Of a stretch of DNA of 64,000 nucleotides, positions 1 through 11,564 are shown in pieces. Position 1 is the stretch's first letter; each line of letters starts with the position of its first letter. The DNA comes from Lyophyllum atratum (taxonomy: Eukaryota > Basidiomycota > Agaricomycetes > Agaricales > Lyophyllaceae). A model generated the notes under the pieces. The model saw only the letters and a program-made list of their open reading frames with translations. It had not been told where the DNA came from and ran no database searches. Both the position numbers and the translations under genes were made by a program. The stretch spans positions 992,001 to 1,056,000 of the forward strand of contig JACGCN010000007.1 in assembly GCA_014905825.1 (NCBI GenBank), written 5' to 3'.

Positions 1-458
1 GTCGCAAATTCGCAACCTGTTAGTGCTGCATAACTATGACCCCCGATTTCGCTTTCCTGTTTGCTTGCTTGATATCACCGCCACATCTGTACTTATCTTG
101 GGATCATACCTGACACCCGACATGCCATGCATCTTATAATCCGATCGTATATAGCGTTCACATAGCAGTCGTCTATCTCTTGCTCCATCGGTCCCGCTTG
201 GATGACTTTCTCGGTCAGCACTGTTCTTCTTGCTCTGACAGTCGCGGTCTGGTATATACACCTCACATCGGGCCGTGGCGAATGTATTCATAGTTCTATT
301 TATATTACTAGCTTTGTGATCTGGAGTCATGGCTCTCGTCGTATAAAACGCGGTTGACCATGCCGATAGGTATGTCGTATAATGTAGGTGTGCTGCTGGT
401 ACTGAGATATGGGCTGTTATCGTGCGGGTCCATCGGGAAATGAACGCGATTGTCTGTG
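1..458. other. left-edge interval without an assigned gene
   Basis: This stretch lies downstream of the PIG-P gene. Open frames on the minus strand here show no recognisable domain and carry no start context or intron pattern that would make a gene convincing. It probably holds the PIG-P 3' untranslated region and spacer. Confidence 0.4.
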
Positions 459-884
459 TCATGACCCAACATCTGTCAGTCGAAGGTGAGGTGATAAGGA
501 CAAATGCGAAGTACCAGTTATGGAACTCATGTCAGAGAACGAAGGGGTGGCGGCAATGGCCATGGAGGAGTAAACGATGTACGTGGTGATGACTAGAACG
601 ATAGACCAGGCGGGAAGAAGAACGGCCCATTCACTATGAAGTGCTACCTCGTCAGACCATCGGAATTCCAGACAAAACTGAAAGAGTACTCACCGGCTTG
701 GATACCAATCTATCCCGACCCACTCGATATACTCGTCGGGCACTAGAGCCCATAAGACGTAGAGGCAGAACGCCAAAGACGTGGATGTCCATGCCACGAA
801 TCCGTAAAATTCTGGCGCGCGGCTGCGAGGTGGGATACTGGAATAGCGCTGCGTACGAGGAGATTTGTCGGCTTTATGTGCCAT
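459..884 (-). CDS. PIG-P-like subunit of GPI N-acetylglucosaminyltransferase
   Basis: Three exons encode about 107 residues matching the PIG-P family, a small two-helix ER membrane subunit of the complex that transfers GlcNAc to phosphatidylinositol, the first step of GPI-anchor synthesis. The protein shows the family motif PEFYGFVAW near residue 24, a first hydrophobic helix (about 28-46), the polar loop with WVGIDWYPSREWA, and a second hydrophobic helix (about 68-86) followed by the ATPSFSDMSSITD tail. Introns run from about 690 to 632 and again near 514-473; the stop TGA is at 461-459. The ATG at 884 is the first Met in frame. Other fungal homologs can have a longer N-terminus, so an upstream exon is possible. 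It is transcribed away from the neighbouring cyclo-ligase gene, with about 280 bases between the starts. The family call is firm; the exact N-terminus is less so. Confidence 0.85.
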
Positions 885-1168
885 GGATCAGCATTGTCGG
901 TCTTGCAAGACGGTAACCCTTCCAGAAGTCGTGGTGGTGGAAAGTAGAAGCAGGGTCCGGTCTCTTTCTTGTAAGCCGGAAATTGTCGAGAATTTGAATG
1001 CCGGTCGAAAGGGCTTCGCCCTACTTCGCCCACTTGCAGGTTTATCATTTTGATCTGACTCCAAGCTGGAGCTACAACTAGTTCGAGGCAGTCATATCAC
1101 TCGTATGAATCATTATAAACTTCCTATGTGTCTTCTTGACTTTCCCACCAGAATTCCTGTCGTGAGGG

Positions 1169-2121
1169 ATGGCGTCTTTCAGTTCCATCGTAGCGCAGAA
1201 AAGGGCGTTGCGGAAGACCGTTTCGGCCACACTACGACTTCTGCCTGCACCGGCGATGGAAGAGCAATGTAAGTATATCACTTCACCTCCGGTATCAAGC
1301 CTGCCAACAAAATCGTTGAGGTCATTGACTGGCACTTGTTTCTCAGCACGAGCGGTCACAGCGCGAGTTCTATCACTGCCCTCGTTCCAGAAGTGCAGAT
1401 CCGTGAGCTGCTATCTCAGCATGCCCTCTGGCGAGCTGGACACGTCATCGCTGGTATCAGAAATCTTGGCTCGTGGTGAGCATGTATTTTATACAGACTG
1501 CGTTGTCTATACTGATGAACGTACAGGCAAAAATCTTTTCGTTCCAAGAGTCGAACTGAAAGACGGCAAGATGGATTTTTTGAAAGTGTATGGGCAGGAA
1601 GATCTCAGCTCGTTTCATAGTGGTGTGTGGGGAATCAGAGAGCCAGAGCCCCATTGGCAAGGCTCACCACGGCAGAACGGTAATCCATTGCCGCCCTATT
1701 TAGGTACGAGTAGCTCTTACTTTTTGACCATCTCAGCATTGGATCCGCATTGTGATGGAGTGGATATAATCTTACTACCCGGTTTGTACCAACTCTCTGT
1801 TGCGCCATCCAGACGAAAGCATTGACGGCATGTAGGCGTGGCATTCGACAGGTCATTATCACGCCTCGGCCATGGAAAAGGGTATTATGATCGATTTATA
1901 ACCTCTTACTCGTCGACTGGGAGACCCCGGCCACTTTTGGGTATGTCTTTTCTACTTAAAACGCTCCCCTGTGATCTTATGTATGTTGTACAACAGTGGC
2001 ACTTGCTTTGCGTGAACAAGTCTTGGATGATAGCACGGTCCCCATGGCAGACCATGACTGGAAGATGGATCTGATCGTGACACCTGATGAGGTCCTTGGA
2101 CAAGAACGGAGCCCGCGCTAG
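1169..2121 (+). CDS. 5-formyltetrahydrofolate cyclo-ligase
   Basis: This enzyme (MTHFS/FAU1 type) uses ATP to convert 5-formyl-THF to 5,10-methenyl-THF, returning the storage folate to one-carbon metabolism. The N-terminal helix SIVAQKRALRKTV has the basic motif typical of the family. The middle has LSMPSGELDT, and the active-site region holds GVDIILLP, then VAFDRSLSRLGHGKGYYDRF, whose G-x-G-K-G-Y-Y-D-R is the family signature. I read introns at about 1270-1347, 1705-1735, 1782-1835 and 1939-1995. The last exon reads ALALREQVLDDSTVPM, then DLIVTPDEVLG, and stops at 2119-2121. The length of roughly 230-240 residues is normal for the family. The gene converges on the RAD51-family gene with about 520 bases between the two ends. 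Confidence 0.9.
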
Positions 2122-2645
2122 GATCATAAGCACAACAGAGCTTGCATATACTCGATTTGTGGAAACACTAGTGCGTTTCTCATGGTGTCCAGATGTCCGA
2201 TGTTGAACCGGATCCTCCTTCAGCACGTCGTTCTAACTACATCCTTCTCTTCCGAATGTGGTCTGCAAATACCCCTGATATTTATGCACTCCTATTATTA
2301 TCCTCTGCAAACATTCAATTGCACTTTACGCACACCGAGCGAGAAGAGCCAAGGAAGAATGGTTTACGTTAGGGTGAGGTAGGGACATGCCTCGTTCAAT
2401 CCACGTGGTGAGAGGAGAAAGTCGAAATTTCAGAAACCGAGTATCGCGATCTGCGAAGAAGTTTATGATTGTGTGATGATGCGTCATACATGGTTGTTGT
2501 GCCATATCCATCTAGCAGGAGAGTTGACATGGGAGACCGGCATCAAGCATTCATAACCTATGTCCAGCTCCAGTAGCTGTCCGTCCAAGAATTTTATGCG
2601 CCATGACCTATTGGATTTTTCCATTACCGGCCTTCAAAATCTCGG

Positions 2646-4010
2646 TCAAGCGCCACAATCACAAATCATAGACGGACGCACTATCACATAGGATCCTGAG
2701 CGCAGAGGGCCTGTTCCTTGAGGGTCTCCAGGAGTGGAAATCAATTTCATCACCCTGTGCCGAGGGATGAGTTTCAAAATAAAGTCGCGTGTTAGGTGGA
2801 TTCACCCTGACGATGGCCCATCTGCGGCAAGGATTATTCGGTATGCTCTACCTGGGAGATACCCCGGGCCTGTATCACATTGGTTACTTTACCCGCGAAG
2901 CGCGAAAGCAGTTCGAGGACCTAGCTGGGGCACCATGACGCCCTTTGCGCCAGTGTCGAAGTTTCCCGAAGATCCATCGGCGTTGATGATTTTAGTGGAG
3001 AGCTGTGAGGTTGTCACGATCTTTACACGAGAAGCGTCAGAGATAAGGGATAAGGAGAAAGTGTGGAACATGACGATCTGACCGTGAGATGGCGGGTAGC
3101 AGAGGCAATAGTAAGGGCCTGTTTAATTTTTTCCAAGAGGGCAGTCTTCGAGGGATTGGTCAGGTTATGGCTAGATTGGAAAGGAAACGAGATGGAGTTT
3201 AGAACGAGCAGCGCTGCCTGTATGTCCGAATTAGAAGATTTAATGGTATGAATACACGGTACCTGCTTTTGGATAAGAATCGAGCAGTTTTGGGAGATTA
3301 TGGATGAAGACCATGAGCTCGGACAGCGTCTGTGCACTGGTATGGTACACAAGACGGGTGTAATTTGGCGGAAGATTTTCAGAAGCTGGCATTCCCTTGC
3401 CAAGTCAGGTAATGGTTAGAGAAAGTACGCGATCGACATACTTCCCAATGCCTTATCGAGGATAGCAGGGCTCGTCATGTTTTGTGAGTCTAGGGTATCG
3501 AAATGGTATATAACCTCAATGCACAAGCATGTGAAGGATATTTACCGATAAAAATCACTTCGTGTCCGGCTTCTACGAAGGACGTCACAATGTTGATCGC
3601 GATAGCTTCTTTAGGTGTTCCTGGGGGACCGGAGACTTCGAGTACCTGGCCACGGGCAAGACCACCAGCAAGAAGATCGTCAAGGACAGCTGACTTTGTG
3701 GAGAGCTTCTCAGTTCTATTAGCCATAGACGCAGCGGACTGAGTGAAAGTCGGCTGCGCAAGAGACTGCGTAAAATTTGATCTCTGGGATGAAGCCAATA
3801 TTGTTTCTGCCTCTAGAAGAGGAATCCGCAGGTCTTCGCAGGCATCAATATTGTCAGGTCCATAGCTTATATTGCTGTCGGTACTGCACCTTGAGCAAGT
3901 GTGTCGGCTGAAAGGTTCTGAAGGTCTTGGACTGTGGTATACCCTGCCCGTATGAGAAGTGATAACGTAGACGCCGGGAGCGATAGGGATGAAAGAGGTC
4001 GCGAAGACAT
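2646..4010 (-). CDS. RAD51-family recombination protein (RAD51 paralog, RAD51C-like)
   Basis: About eight exons encode a RecA/RAD51-type ATPase of homologous recombination. The first exon (ATG 4010) gives a small helical N-terminal domain (LSLPASTLSLLIRAGYTT), which splices across a roughly 50-base intron to DLRIPLLEAETIL. Next come the linker TKSAVLDDLLAGGLARGQ and the nucleotide site GPPGTPKE, where a canonical Walker A would read GxxxxGKT. The Walker B strand is ALLVLNSISFPFQS. The L2-side segment is VTTSQLSTKIINADG, followed by FDTGAKGVMVPQLG. I follow two more short introns to YLPGRAYRIILAADGPSSG and VMKLISTPG, with the stop at 2648-2646. The order of motifs fits RAD51 paralogs better than RAD51 itself: there is no polymerisation FxxA segment that I can see, and Walker A is altered. 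RAD51C is the best guess; RAD55/RAD57-type paralogs remain possible. Confidence 0.8.
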
Positions 4011-4668
4011 GGGCTAAACTAGCGTAGCAACGTTTTTTCCTGGCAAAACTCTATGAGTGACAGGCAGAAGAAGATATAAAGCACTTGCAATTTGAGTCGA
4101 CGTGAATGCAAAGTAAAGCCTCAGTGGTGTCGCGTGTGGACGACGCGTCTGCGGCGTGAGAAATTTAGCGTGATGTGGATGCAATGACACAAAGATCGCA
4201 TGACCCGGACCGGAAGGGCTCCATGTATGCTTGTATATCCAGTCGATTGACTGGGTAATAGTATGGGAAACACGAATTATGTGTACGGGATCCAACTTAC
4301 TTGACGCCGTGAGGTTACAGTGCGTAAGATCACAGCGTTGCACCGATTGTCAACTACAAATGCTCATGATGATATGCCATCCCCTCTTATTCAGCCTTTC
4401 TATGGCCTCCGTTCCTGCAAAGACGATTCAATCCCGGTTGGAACGTCCACTTGGTGTAGGGGTGATCCAAACCTCCATCATCTCATTCGTTGGGGACTCG
4501 CCACCAAGTCCGATCCCGCTGTCATCGTATGTCATGCGAGAAATGAACGTGAACTGCCTCTGACAGCGTCTTGAAGACAGCCATGCTCCCGTAGAACATC
4601 GTCGATATGCGCCTAAAACCTATGAGCGTAATGCGACGTATTCTAGAAGTATTTCAGTGGGGGGGGGG
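4011..4668. other. interval between two minus-strand genes, no confident gene
   Basis: A 109-codon minus-strand frame (4343-4014) and an 84-codon plus-strand frame (4320-4574) overlap here. Neither shows a motif I know. The minus-strand frame has a His/Pro/Thr-rich sequence with a mildly hydrophobic end. A run of ten G residues lies at about 4659-4668, next to the stop of the methyltransferase gene. A short unrecognised gene cannot be excluded, but the stretch may be promoter plus 3' untranslated sequence. Confidence 0.35.
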
Positions 4669-5746
4669 TTATTCATGGTCGGCCCATCGACCGATCCAAC
4701 AGTAGCAGTTGGCCTTTCTTATGGCCAGACCGTCTTTATCCAGCCCGCCGACTGCCAGCGTGCCTTTCCACCCCGCTTCTTCAGGATCGGCATGAATCTC
4801 ATCGAAAACGAGACCAGCGCGCTGCCCTTTGAGGAGGAAGTCATCACATACGTTTTGGTGGGTGTACTTTCCAGCCTAGAGAACCTCGTGTTTGTATGTT
4901 GTGAGCAAAAATGGAGAAACGTGTAGCTCACTGAGACGTGGACTCTGGAGTCTTTCGATCGCGATAAAAGTGAAGTGATAGAAGCGATCAAGGCATCATG
5001 GGAGCCATGAAAATGGAGTAAGTCAGAGAGAATCATGATGTCGAATCCTGCAGGCAGATCGTTATTCGAAGGAGTGGGTAACAGTTTTCTGAACGGTGAT
5101 TAATCGACGATCTGCTCTGTAGATGGATAGCGAGCTTACAGTAAGGCTGTCGGATCAGTCCCCCACTCGTATCCAGCGCATTCAACATGGCATCCAGGTT
5201 GATAGCTTGGTCTGTTGTGCTCAACGTTCTTCTCGAGGTTGCCGAGGATGTGTTCATCAGGGTAGTCGGTCACGACGACGAGCGAGGGATGATCGGGTAT
5301 TGTGGCCATCAAGAGAGACGGTAGACCTGAGCCAGCACCTAGCTCTATCACTATTGGAAAAGAGTGAGTTAATGCAATGATCAAGTTGTGGATCTAGTAC
5401 AAACCTTTAGACCCGCGAACGAGAAGGAGCCCTCTTTCGATTCGCTCTGCAAAATACAGCGCAGGGGAAAACAAGTGGTCTGCGAGTAGAGTGTTTGCCT
5501 TGGAATACACATCGCGTTTAGGTGACGATTGGGTGGAGATGAGTGGCTATCGCACTTTGCCTTCCTGCACAGGAGTAAGATCATGGAAAAATTATCGGCG
5601 AGAAGATGAGGACGTACTTTGGGAGCTATCCGGAGGCTGAGTGGACCATAGTTCACCACACTGTCGTCGATGACAGGCTGTCCACCCAGGAAAGCCAAGG
5701 AGTCATTTAGGATGTCCTCACTGCTGAAATCATCATTGACATCCAT
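4669..5746 (-). CDS. SAM-dependent methyltransferase, NNMT-like / lysine methyltransferase family 16
   Basis: This is a class I Rossmann methyltransferase of the Methyltransf_16 (nicotinamide N-methyltransferase-like) group, which includes protein-lysine and N-terminal methyltransferases such as yeast EFM7 (Nnt1). After the start at 5746 the protein reads MDVNDDFSSEDILNDSLAFL and PLSLRIAPKANTLLADHLF. Motif I follows (VIELGAGSGLPSLL), then the acidic end of strand 2 (VVVTDYPDEHIL) and GYEWGTDP. Motif IV is MILSDLLHFHGSH. The last exons give HVSAGKYTH, CDDFLLKGQRAGLVF and GRWADHE, with TAA at 4671-4669. Several short introns are needed, near 5610, 5390, 5130 and 4940. The substrate cannot be read from sequence; a translation factor or another protein is as likely as a small molecule. 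Confidence 0.75.
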
Positions 5747-5921
5747 GACTCTGATGCACGGGAGGTCAACGGGAGGTTAAGGTCTGCCCCGCCAGGCACT
5801 CAAACGGTTGTTTATTGATGAGGTGCCAGACAAATATCCTAGAAAATCAACCAAATAAGGACCAACGCGTCTGACTTTCTCAGAAATTTGTCCAGCTCGG
5901 CGGCACACTCCTTTTTGCAGG

Positions 5922-8900
5922 ATGGCACCCCAGCCCAAAGCCAATGTGGAACCCAAGCAGAAGAGCTTGATGTCGTTCTTCGCGAAGGGCTCCAATGCGA
6001 CGCCCAACGCCAAACCCAAGCCTAAAACAAAGCCAGTCACGCCGTCGGACGACGCGTCTACGTCTCAACCCTCGTCCCAGGAGCCGCGCACACCCGCATC
6101 TAAGCTGGCGAATTTCGACGCGCTGAACTCTTCTGCCATGGCCAGTTCGACATCTTCGCGCGGCCATAGTACCCCACCGACAAGCGACCCTATCGATGTT
6201 GACATGCAGTCGTCTGATGAAGAGGATGCCCACCCTGTCCTGAAGATGGTATGTTGACATGATTGACATGTGTAACTTGATCTGACGCAATGTCCAGACG
6301 CAGCGAAAGCGTAAAGTTATGCTAGTGGATTCTGAGGACGAAGAGGTCCTTACAAGCAAGAAGAGCAAGCCGGCGCAGCCCAGTTCGTCACCGGTCGCTA
6401 AGAGTACGTCTTTGCATCCAGCGACTATCTGGCAATTATGCTCATGATGCCGAATCCCAGTCGCCAAGAAGCAACGACTTTCCAAAAGAGTTACTGATGA
6501 TGAAGAAGAGGATGAAGTTCAGAGTTCCTTCTCTCAGCGCCTGACTAGTTTCAAGAAGTCCCCGGCCAAGCGACGTACGCATATATGTATCCCACAACCT
6601 AGATAGAGAGCTAAACTTTGGTTCAGGACGCAAATCACGTTCTAACGCGTCGGATGACGACGACGACTTCGTTGTTCCCGATGATGAAGAGGACGACGAC
6701 GCAAAGTCCACCAAATCTTCGGCCTCGCGCTCATCTGCCTCCTCTCGGCATTCATCCGTAGCTTCGTCAGAGGATGACTTCAGCGACGACGATGACGACA
6801 TCGTGAAAACCAAATCGAAATCGAAAGCCCCCACAAAGCGGGCACCTGCAGCAAAGAAAACTGCCGCTGTTGTTGCAGACGCATCTTCCGGCGCTGGACT
6901 GTTCTTGACTGCAGCTGAAAAACGCGAACAAGGGAAGAAGAAGGATAAAAAAGCTGCGGAGGATCCATATGCCTTTCTGGCTGATATCAAAGATGTAGGT
7001 GATATTCTTCAAAAAAGATTGAATCGTCACTGAAGCCATACGTGGATTCACAGAAGGAGGGCCGTAGACCTGGCGAAGCTGACTATGATCCGAGGACGCT
7101 TCATGTTCCCAAGTCAGCGTGGGCAGAATTCACACCATTCGAAAAGCAGGCGAGTCACCCATCTTATCCGTCCTGTTCAGTGCTTAACCCCTATGTTTAC
7201 AGTTTTGGGAGGTTCGATCATTTTATTTCAGTACTCGTTGCTCTTCTGCTAACGACAAGCTAGATCAAGCAAAATCATTACGACACTGTGGGTACTGCTC
7301 CTCGCCTTGTCTTCTGTGTAACTTATACTTGGCCCTTAGATTCTGTTTTTCCAGAAAGGGTACCGTTTTTCGTTCTTAATATCTGACTCAATGATTGACA
7401 CTATGCCTCCAGGAAATTTTTAGAAGTAAGCAGCCATTTCTTAACTGCTACAGAGAACTTGTCTTCTCATGATGGGTATCATAGCTATACGAGGATGATG
7501 CCCGGATCGGACATCAACAATTCGACTTGAAGCTCACCTCCCGGGTCAAAATGTCCATGGTAGATCTCTCCTCTCCAGCGCCTTGGCCTAAATCTGACCT
7601 AATTATACAGGTTGGCGTCCCAGAGATGTCGTTCAACTTCTGGGCTGCGTGAGTAAACCCAAATCTGGTACAGAGACTGTTCCTAACCATGATGCGTAAT
7701 TTGAAGCAAGTTCCTTGGAAAAGGTACATGAATGCGCGGGCGCAGTCAGGTGGCTACTAATGCTTTGTCGTTTGCAGGTTACAAAGTAGGGAGAGTCGAT
7801 CAAGCAGAGACAGCTCTCGGCGCAGAGATGCGCATGGCCGCTGCCAAGTCAAAAGGCAACGTCAGCAAAGACAAGAGCAAAGATAAGATTGTCAGACGGT
7901 AAGTTCCCCCGAGCCAATAAGTTGAAACGACTCATCGCAATCTCTGTAACCTAGTGAATTGAATAAGGTCTACACAAACGGCACCCTCGTGGACGCGGAA
8001 CTCCTCACTGACGAGCAGGCGGGACACTGCATTTCTATCTACGAAGAGGAGTCGACAGAGAATCCCGATAATAACAAGTTCGGGATTTGCGTCTTGGACT
8101 GTTCTACCTCGCAGTTCGACATGAGCGCCTTTGTCTGCCGCACGAAGCTCGAGACGCTTATCCGGCAGCTGCGACCTAAAGAGTTGCTGTTCATTAAGGT
8201 CAGTCACCCATCATATTCTTTCTCTGCGACTCAGAGCTGATGTAAATATTCTATCAAGGGAAACCTGTCTGTCCTGACGACTCGATTGCTTAAAACTGTT
8301 CTTCCAGCTGCATGCCTATGGACGGGGCTGCGCACCGTTGAGGGGTTCAAGTACGAAGAGACCCTACAGGAACTCAAGACGTTATACCTACAGGACGAGG
8401 GCGACGACAGTATGGGTGACGATGAGGACGACGCACTCCTACCCGCAAGCGTTCCGGAACCTATAAGGGCATTGGCCTCCTCGCAGAACGCTATCAGGGC
8501 CCTGGGATCCATGATCTGGTTCGTATCTTTATTTGCGTACATGGACTATCGCTCACTCGCTGGTCCTCCAGGTACCTCCGTCAACTGAACATTGACAAGG
8601 ATATTTTGAGCATGAAGAATTTCAATATCTACGATCCAATCAAGAAAGGAATGGGCCTAACTCTTGATGGGCAAACATTAGCTCATATCGAAGTGAGTGG
8701 TCCCTTCGACCTGTACTTCCCTTCATCGATTTATTGACAATGTGGCTAGGTTCTTCTGAACAACGAGGGCACTGAGGAAGGCTCGCTGCTGCAACTGCTA
8801 GGCAGGTGTGTTACACCATTCGGTATGTCCCCTATTTGCTGCTCTTCCGTCCTGTCCCTAAAACTTGGGCAAGGTAAACGTTTGTTCCGAATGTGGTTAT

Positions 8901-11355
8901 GTATGCCACTGCGCCAAATTTCTGACATTAACGCAAGGTACTATTCTCCCTTCCTTGACAAATGGGTATCTGACAATTTGCGATTTCCGAAGGCTTGACG
9001 CGGTACAAGATCTTATGGCGCATCCGACTTTTGAGGAAGGGTTCATGGAGCTCGCGAAGAATCTGCCTGACCTTGAGCGCATCGTGTCTCGTATTCATGC
9101 AAAGAACTGCAAAGTCAGGGATTTCATTAAAGTCCTCGCTGTAGGTTCATTCCTCACATCGTCATGTCCTGTTGATCTTGAAATTTCTTTTTGCCATAGG
9201 CGCTCAAGAAGCTGAGTCGAGGCCTCAGCCAGCTAGGCGATACATCGAAGGCGTTTAAGTCGAAGGCGATTTTTGGATTGCTTCGCAGCGCACCAGACTT
9301 GCTTCCAAATATCAAGAATGTCGAGAACATGTATGTCAAGCCTACGTCAGAGAAAGGTACTTTGCCCGTTTATCTTTGTTGTTTGTGCGACTGACCCCGT
9401 CTATAGATGATGAGCTCGTTCCGCGAGAGGGCAAGGACGAAGTTTATGACGGGATCATGGCTGAAATCTCTGGTTTGGAGGAGGGACTGGAGAAAGACTT
9501 GAAGAAGTTTGAGAAGAAACTTGGGTATGATCTATTTACTGTTCTCCTTATGTACGGATCTAATGGCTCCTTTGCAGCTGCGACCTCTCGTATTGGCATA
9601 GTGCCCTGGGTAATAAGGTACTATATATCGTTTAGTGTCATGATAGAAACTTACAGTGGCGTCCTCCAGGAAATATATCTTGTGGAGACATCGGCTGGTC
9701 AGGAAGGGATCCCGGACGATTGGACGAAGAACTCCGCAACCAAGGTATACAACTCCATTAGATGGCTCCATCTGCTAGATCCTTACTGCTTCGACAGGCC
9801 AAGTCACGTTGGGTTGTCCGTTCGCTGCAAGGCAAAGTGCGACAGCTCAAAGAAGCGCGAGAGAATCGGAGCACGGCGATCAAAGCCTTCAAGTTCAGGC
9901 TGTTCGCAGAGTTCGATACCGACCGTGCAGTCTGGCTACGCATTATCAAGGTCCTCGCAGAGCTTGACTGTTTGTTCAGTCTGGCGAAGGCTTCTGTTGC
10001 TATTGGCGAGCCTGCGTGTAGGCCTGAGTTCGTAGAGGGCGAGTCTGCGTGGGTGGACTTTGAGGAGCTGAGGCATCCGACGCTTTGCTTGAGCACCACG
10101 TTGAAGGCGTTCATTCCTAATGATGTGAAGCTGGGTGGAGACGTGGGGAAGATTGCTTTGTTGACTGGTACGTTTGTTGATACCACTTGGAGGCTTCTGT
10201 TAATCGATATCGGTGCAGGTCCCAACATGGCGTAAGATTATCTCTATTCTATCCAGTCCTGATTTTGACATGGTAACATCTCTGCAGCGGAAAGTCGACA
10301 GTCATGAGAATGACTGCCACCGGTGTGGTGCGTCTCATTGGCTTCTGACTCTTTTGTAAGCAGCCCCTCATGCTCCCTTTCAGATAATGGCACAACTGGG
10401 TATGCTTGTACCTGCATCTCGGGCAAGGTCAGCGAAGGCGTTATGTTACCCTCCTCGTCAGCTGATGAACTGTTCAGATTGTGCCCAGTCGATGCTATCA
10501 TCACCCGGATGGGTGCTTATGATAACATGTTCTCGAATGCCAGTACCTTCAAGGTTGAATTGGACGAATGGTATGTGAAGCCCTCGCTTTTTCAGATGCT
10601 TTGAAACTGAGTTGTTTGCTGTGTAGCTGCAAGATTCTTCGTGACGCAACGCCAAAGTCCATGGTCATACTTGACGGTATGTATATGCGTCGTTTCGTTC
10701 GCTTAGGCTCGGTTTTCATGACATTTCTACTTTCCAGAGCTTGGTCGAGGAACTTCAACCTATGTACGTAGGTTGACCAAGATTCTTGGAGTGGTCACTT
10801 ATATGTTACTTTAGGATGGTATGGCGATTGCCGGCGCCGTTTTGCATCAACTCGCCACCCATACCCTGCCGATCTCATTCTTCGCCACTCACTATGGCTC
10901 GTTGACCGATGACTTCGCTTACCACCCGAACATACGGAATATGCACATGTCTACAATTGTAGACGACGAAAAGCGCGACGTACGTCTTAGGATATTCCAC
11001 ATGATCGGCCTATACCTAACGGCCATGCCTTTCACAGCTTGTTTTCCTATTCAAGCTCATTGAGGGGGCTGCTACATCCTCCTTCGGAACGCACGTGGCC
11101 AACCTTGCGGGTGTGCCATTGCCTGTTGTGGAACGGGCCGACGTCGTGTCGAAGAACTTCGCGCAGCAGTTCAAGGAGCGAATGCAGGTCAAACAGAAGA
11201 AAGATGGCGTGCGGCTCCCCATCCTCGCCCAAGCCGACTTCGCGTATCTATATAAAATCGCGGCAGGACAAATGCCCTTGCCCGAGGATCCTGTTCGACG
11301 GAAGGAGGTACTTGCTAGGTTGAGGAAAACGGTCCAGCGATATGTCGAGAAGTAA
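5922..11355 (+). CDS. MSH6: DNA mismatch repair protein MSH6
   Basis: MSH6 pairs with MSH2 as MutS-alpha, which recognises base mismatches and small loops in the nucleus. The N-terminus has a PCNA-binding PIP box (QKSLMSFF, residues 12-19), followed by a long charged, disordered, Ser/Asp/Lys-rich tail. The mismatch-binding domain is recognisable from [16 protein letters not shown], then [19 protein letters not shown] and [14 protein letters not shown]. The lever and clamp domains run through exons near 8.0-9.9 kb. The ATPase ends the protein: GPNMAGKST (Walker A, split by an intron at about 10.23 kb), TFKVELDE, the ABC signature and Walker B region ([15 protein letters not shown]), FFATHYGSL, and a C-terminal helix ending RYVEK. 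Introns are many and short. The segment 7.1-7.5 kb carries exons of 9, 24, 20 and 13 bases around the FWE codons. The first in-frame ATG (5922) and the stop (11353-11355) are both clear. Confidence 0.95.
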
Positions 11356-11564
11356 TCCATATCTTAACCAAGCCTTCTCCACCCGCCCGGTGCTGTTCTT
11401 ATTGCTCTGCTTGCTTTGCTACTGATTACTCGTAAATATGATAGTCCAGGTAATGCTTATTCCCAGAATTGTACTAACTTCCCTTGTGTAATATTCACTT
11501 TATATCCACCATCACGATGTAATATACCCAATCATCCAAACTTTCCGTTTCTCTTCCTATCCCT

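Noticed and set aside
5880..6485. 201-codon minus-strand open frame rich in Arg
   Set aside because: It overlaps the MSH6 start, PIP box and first exons in reverse; its composition is what reversed Lys/Ser/Asp codons give.
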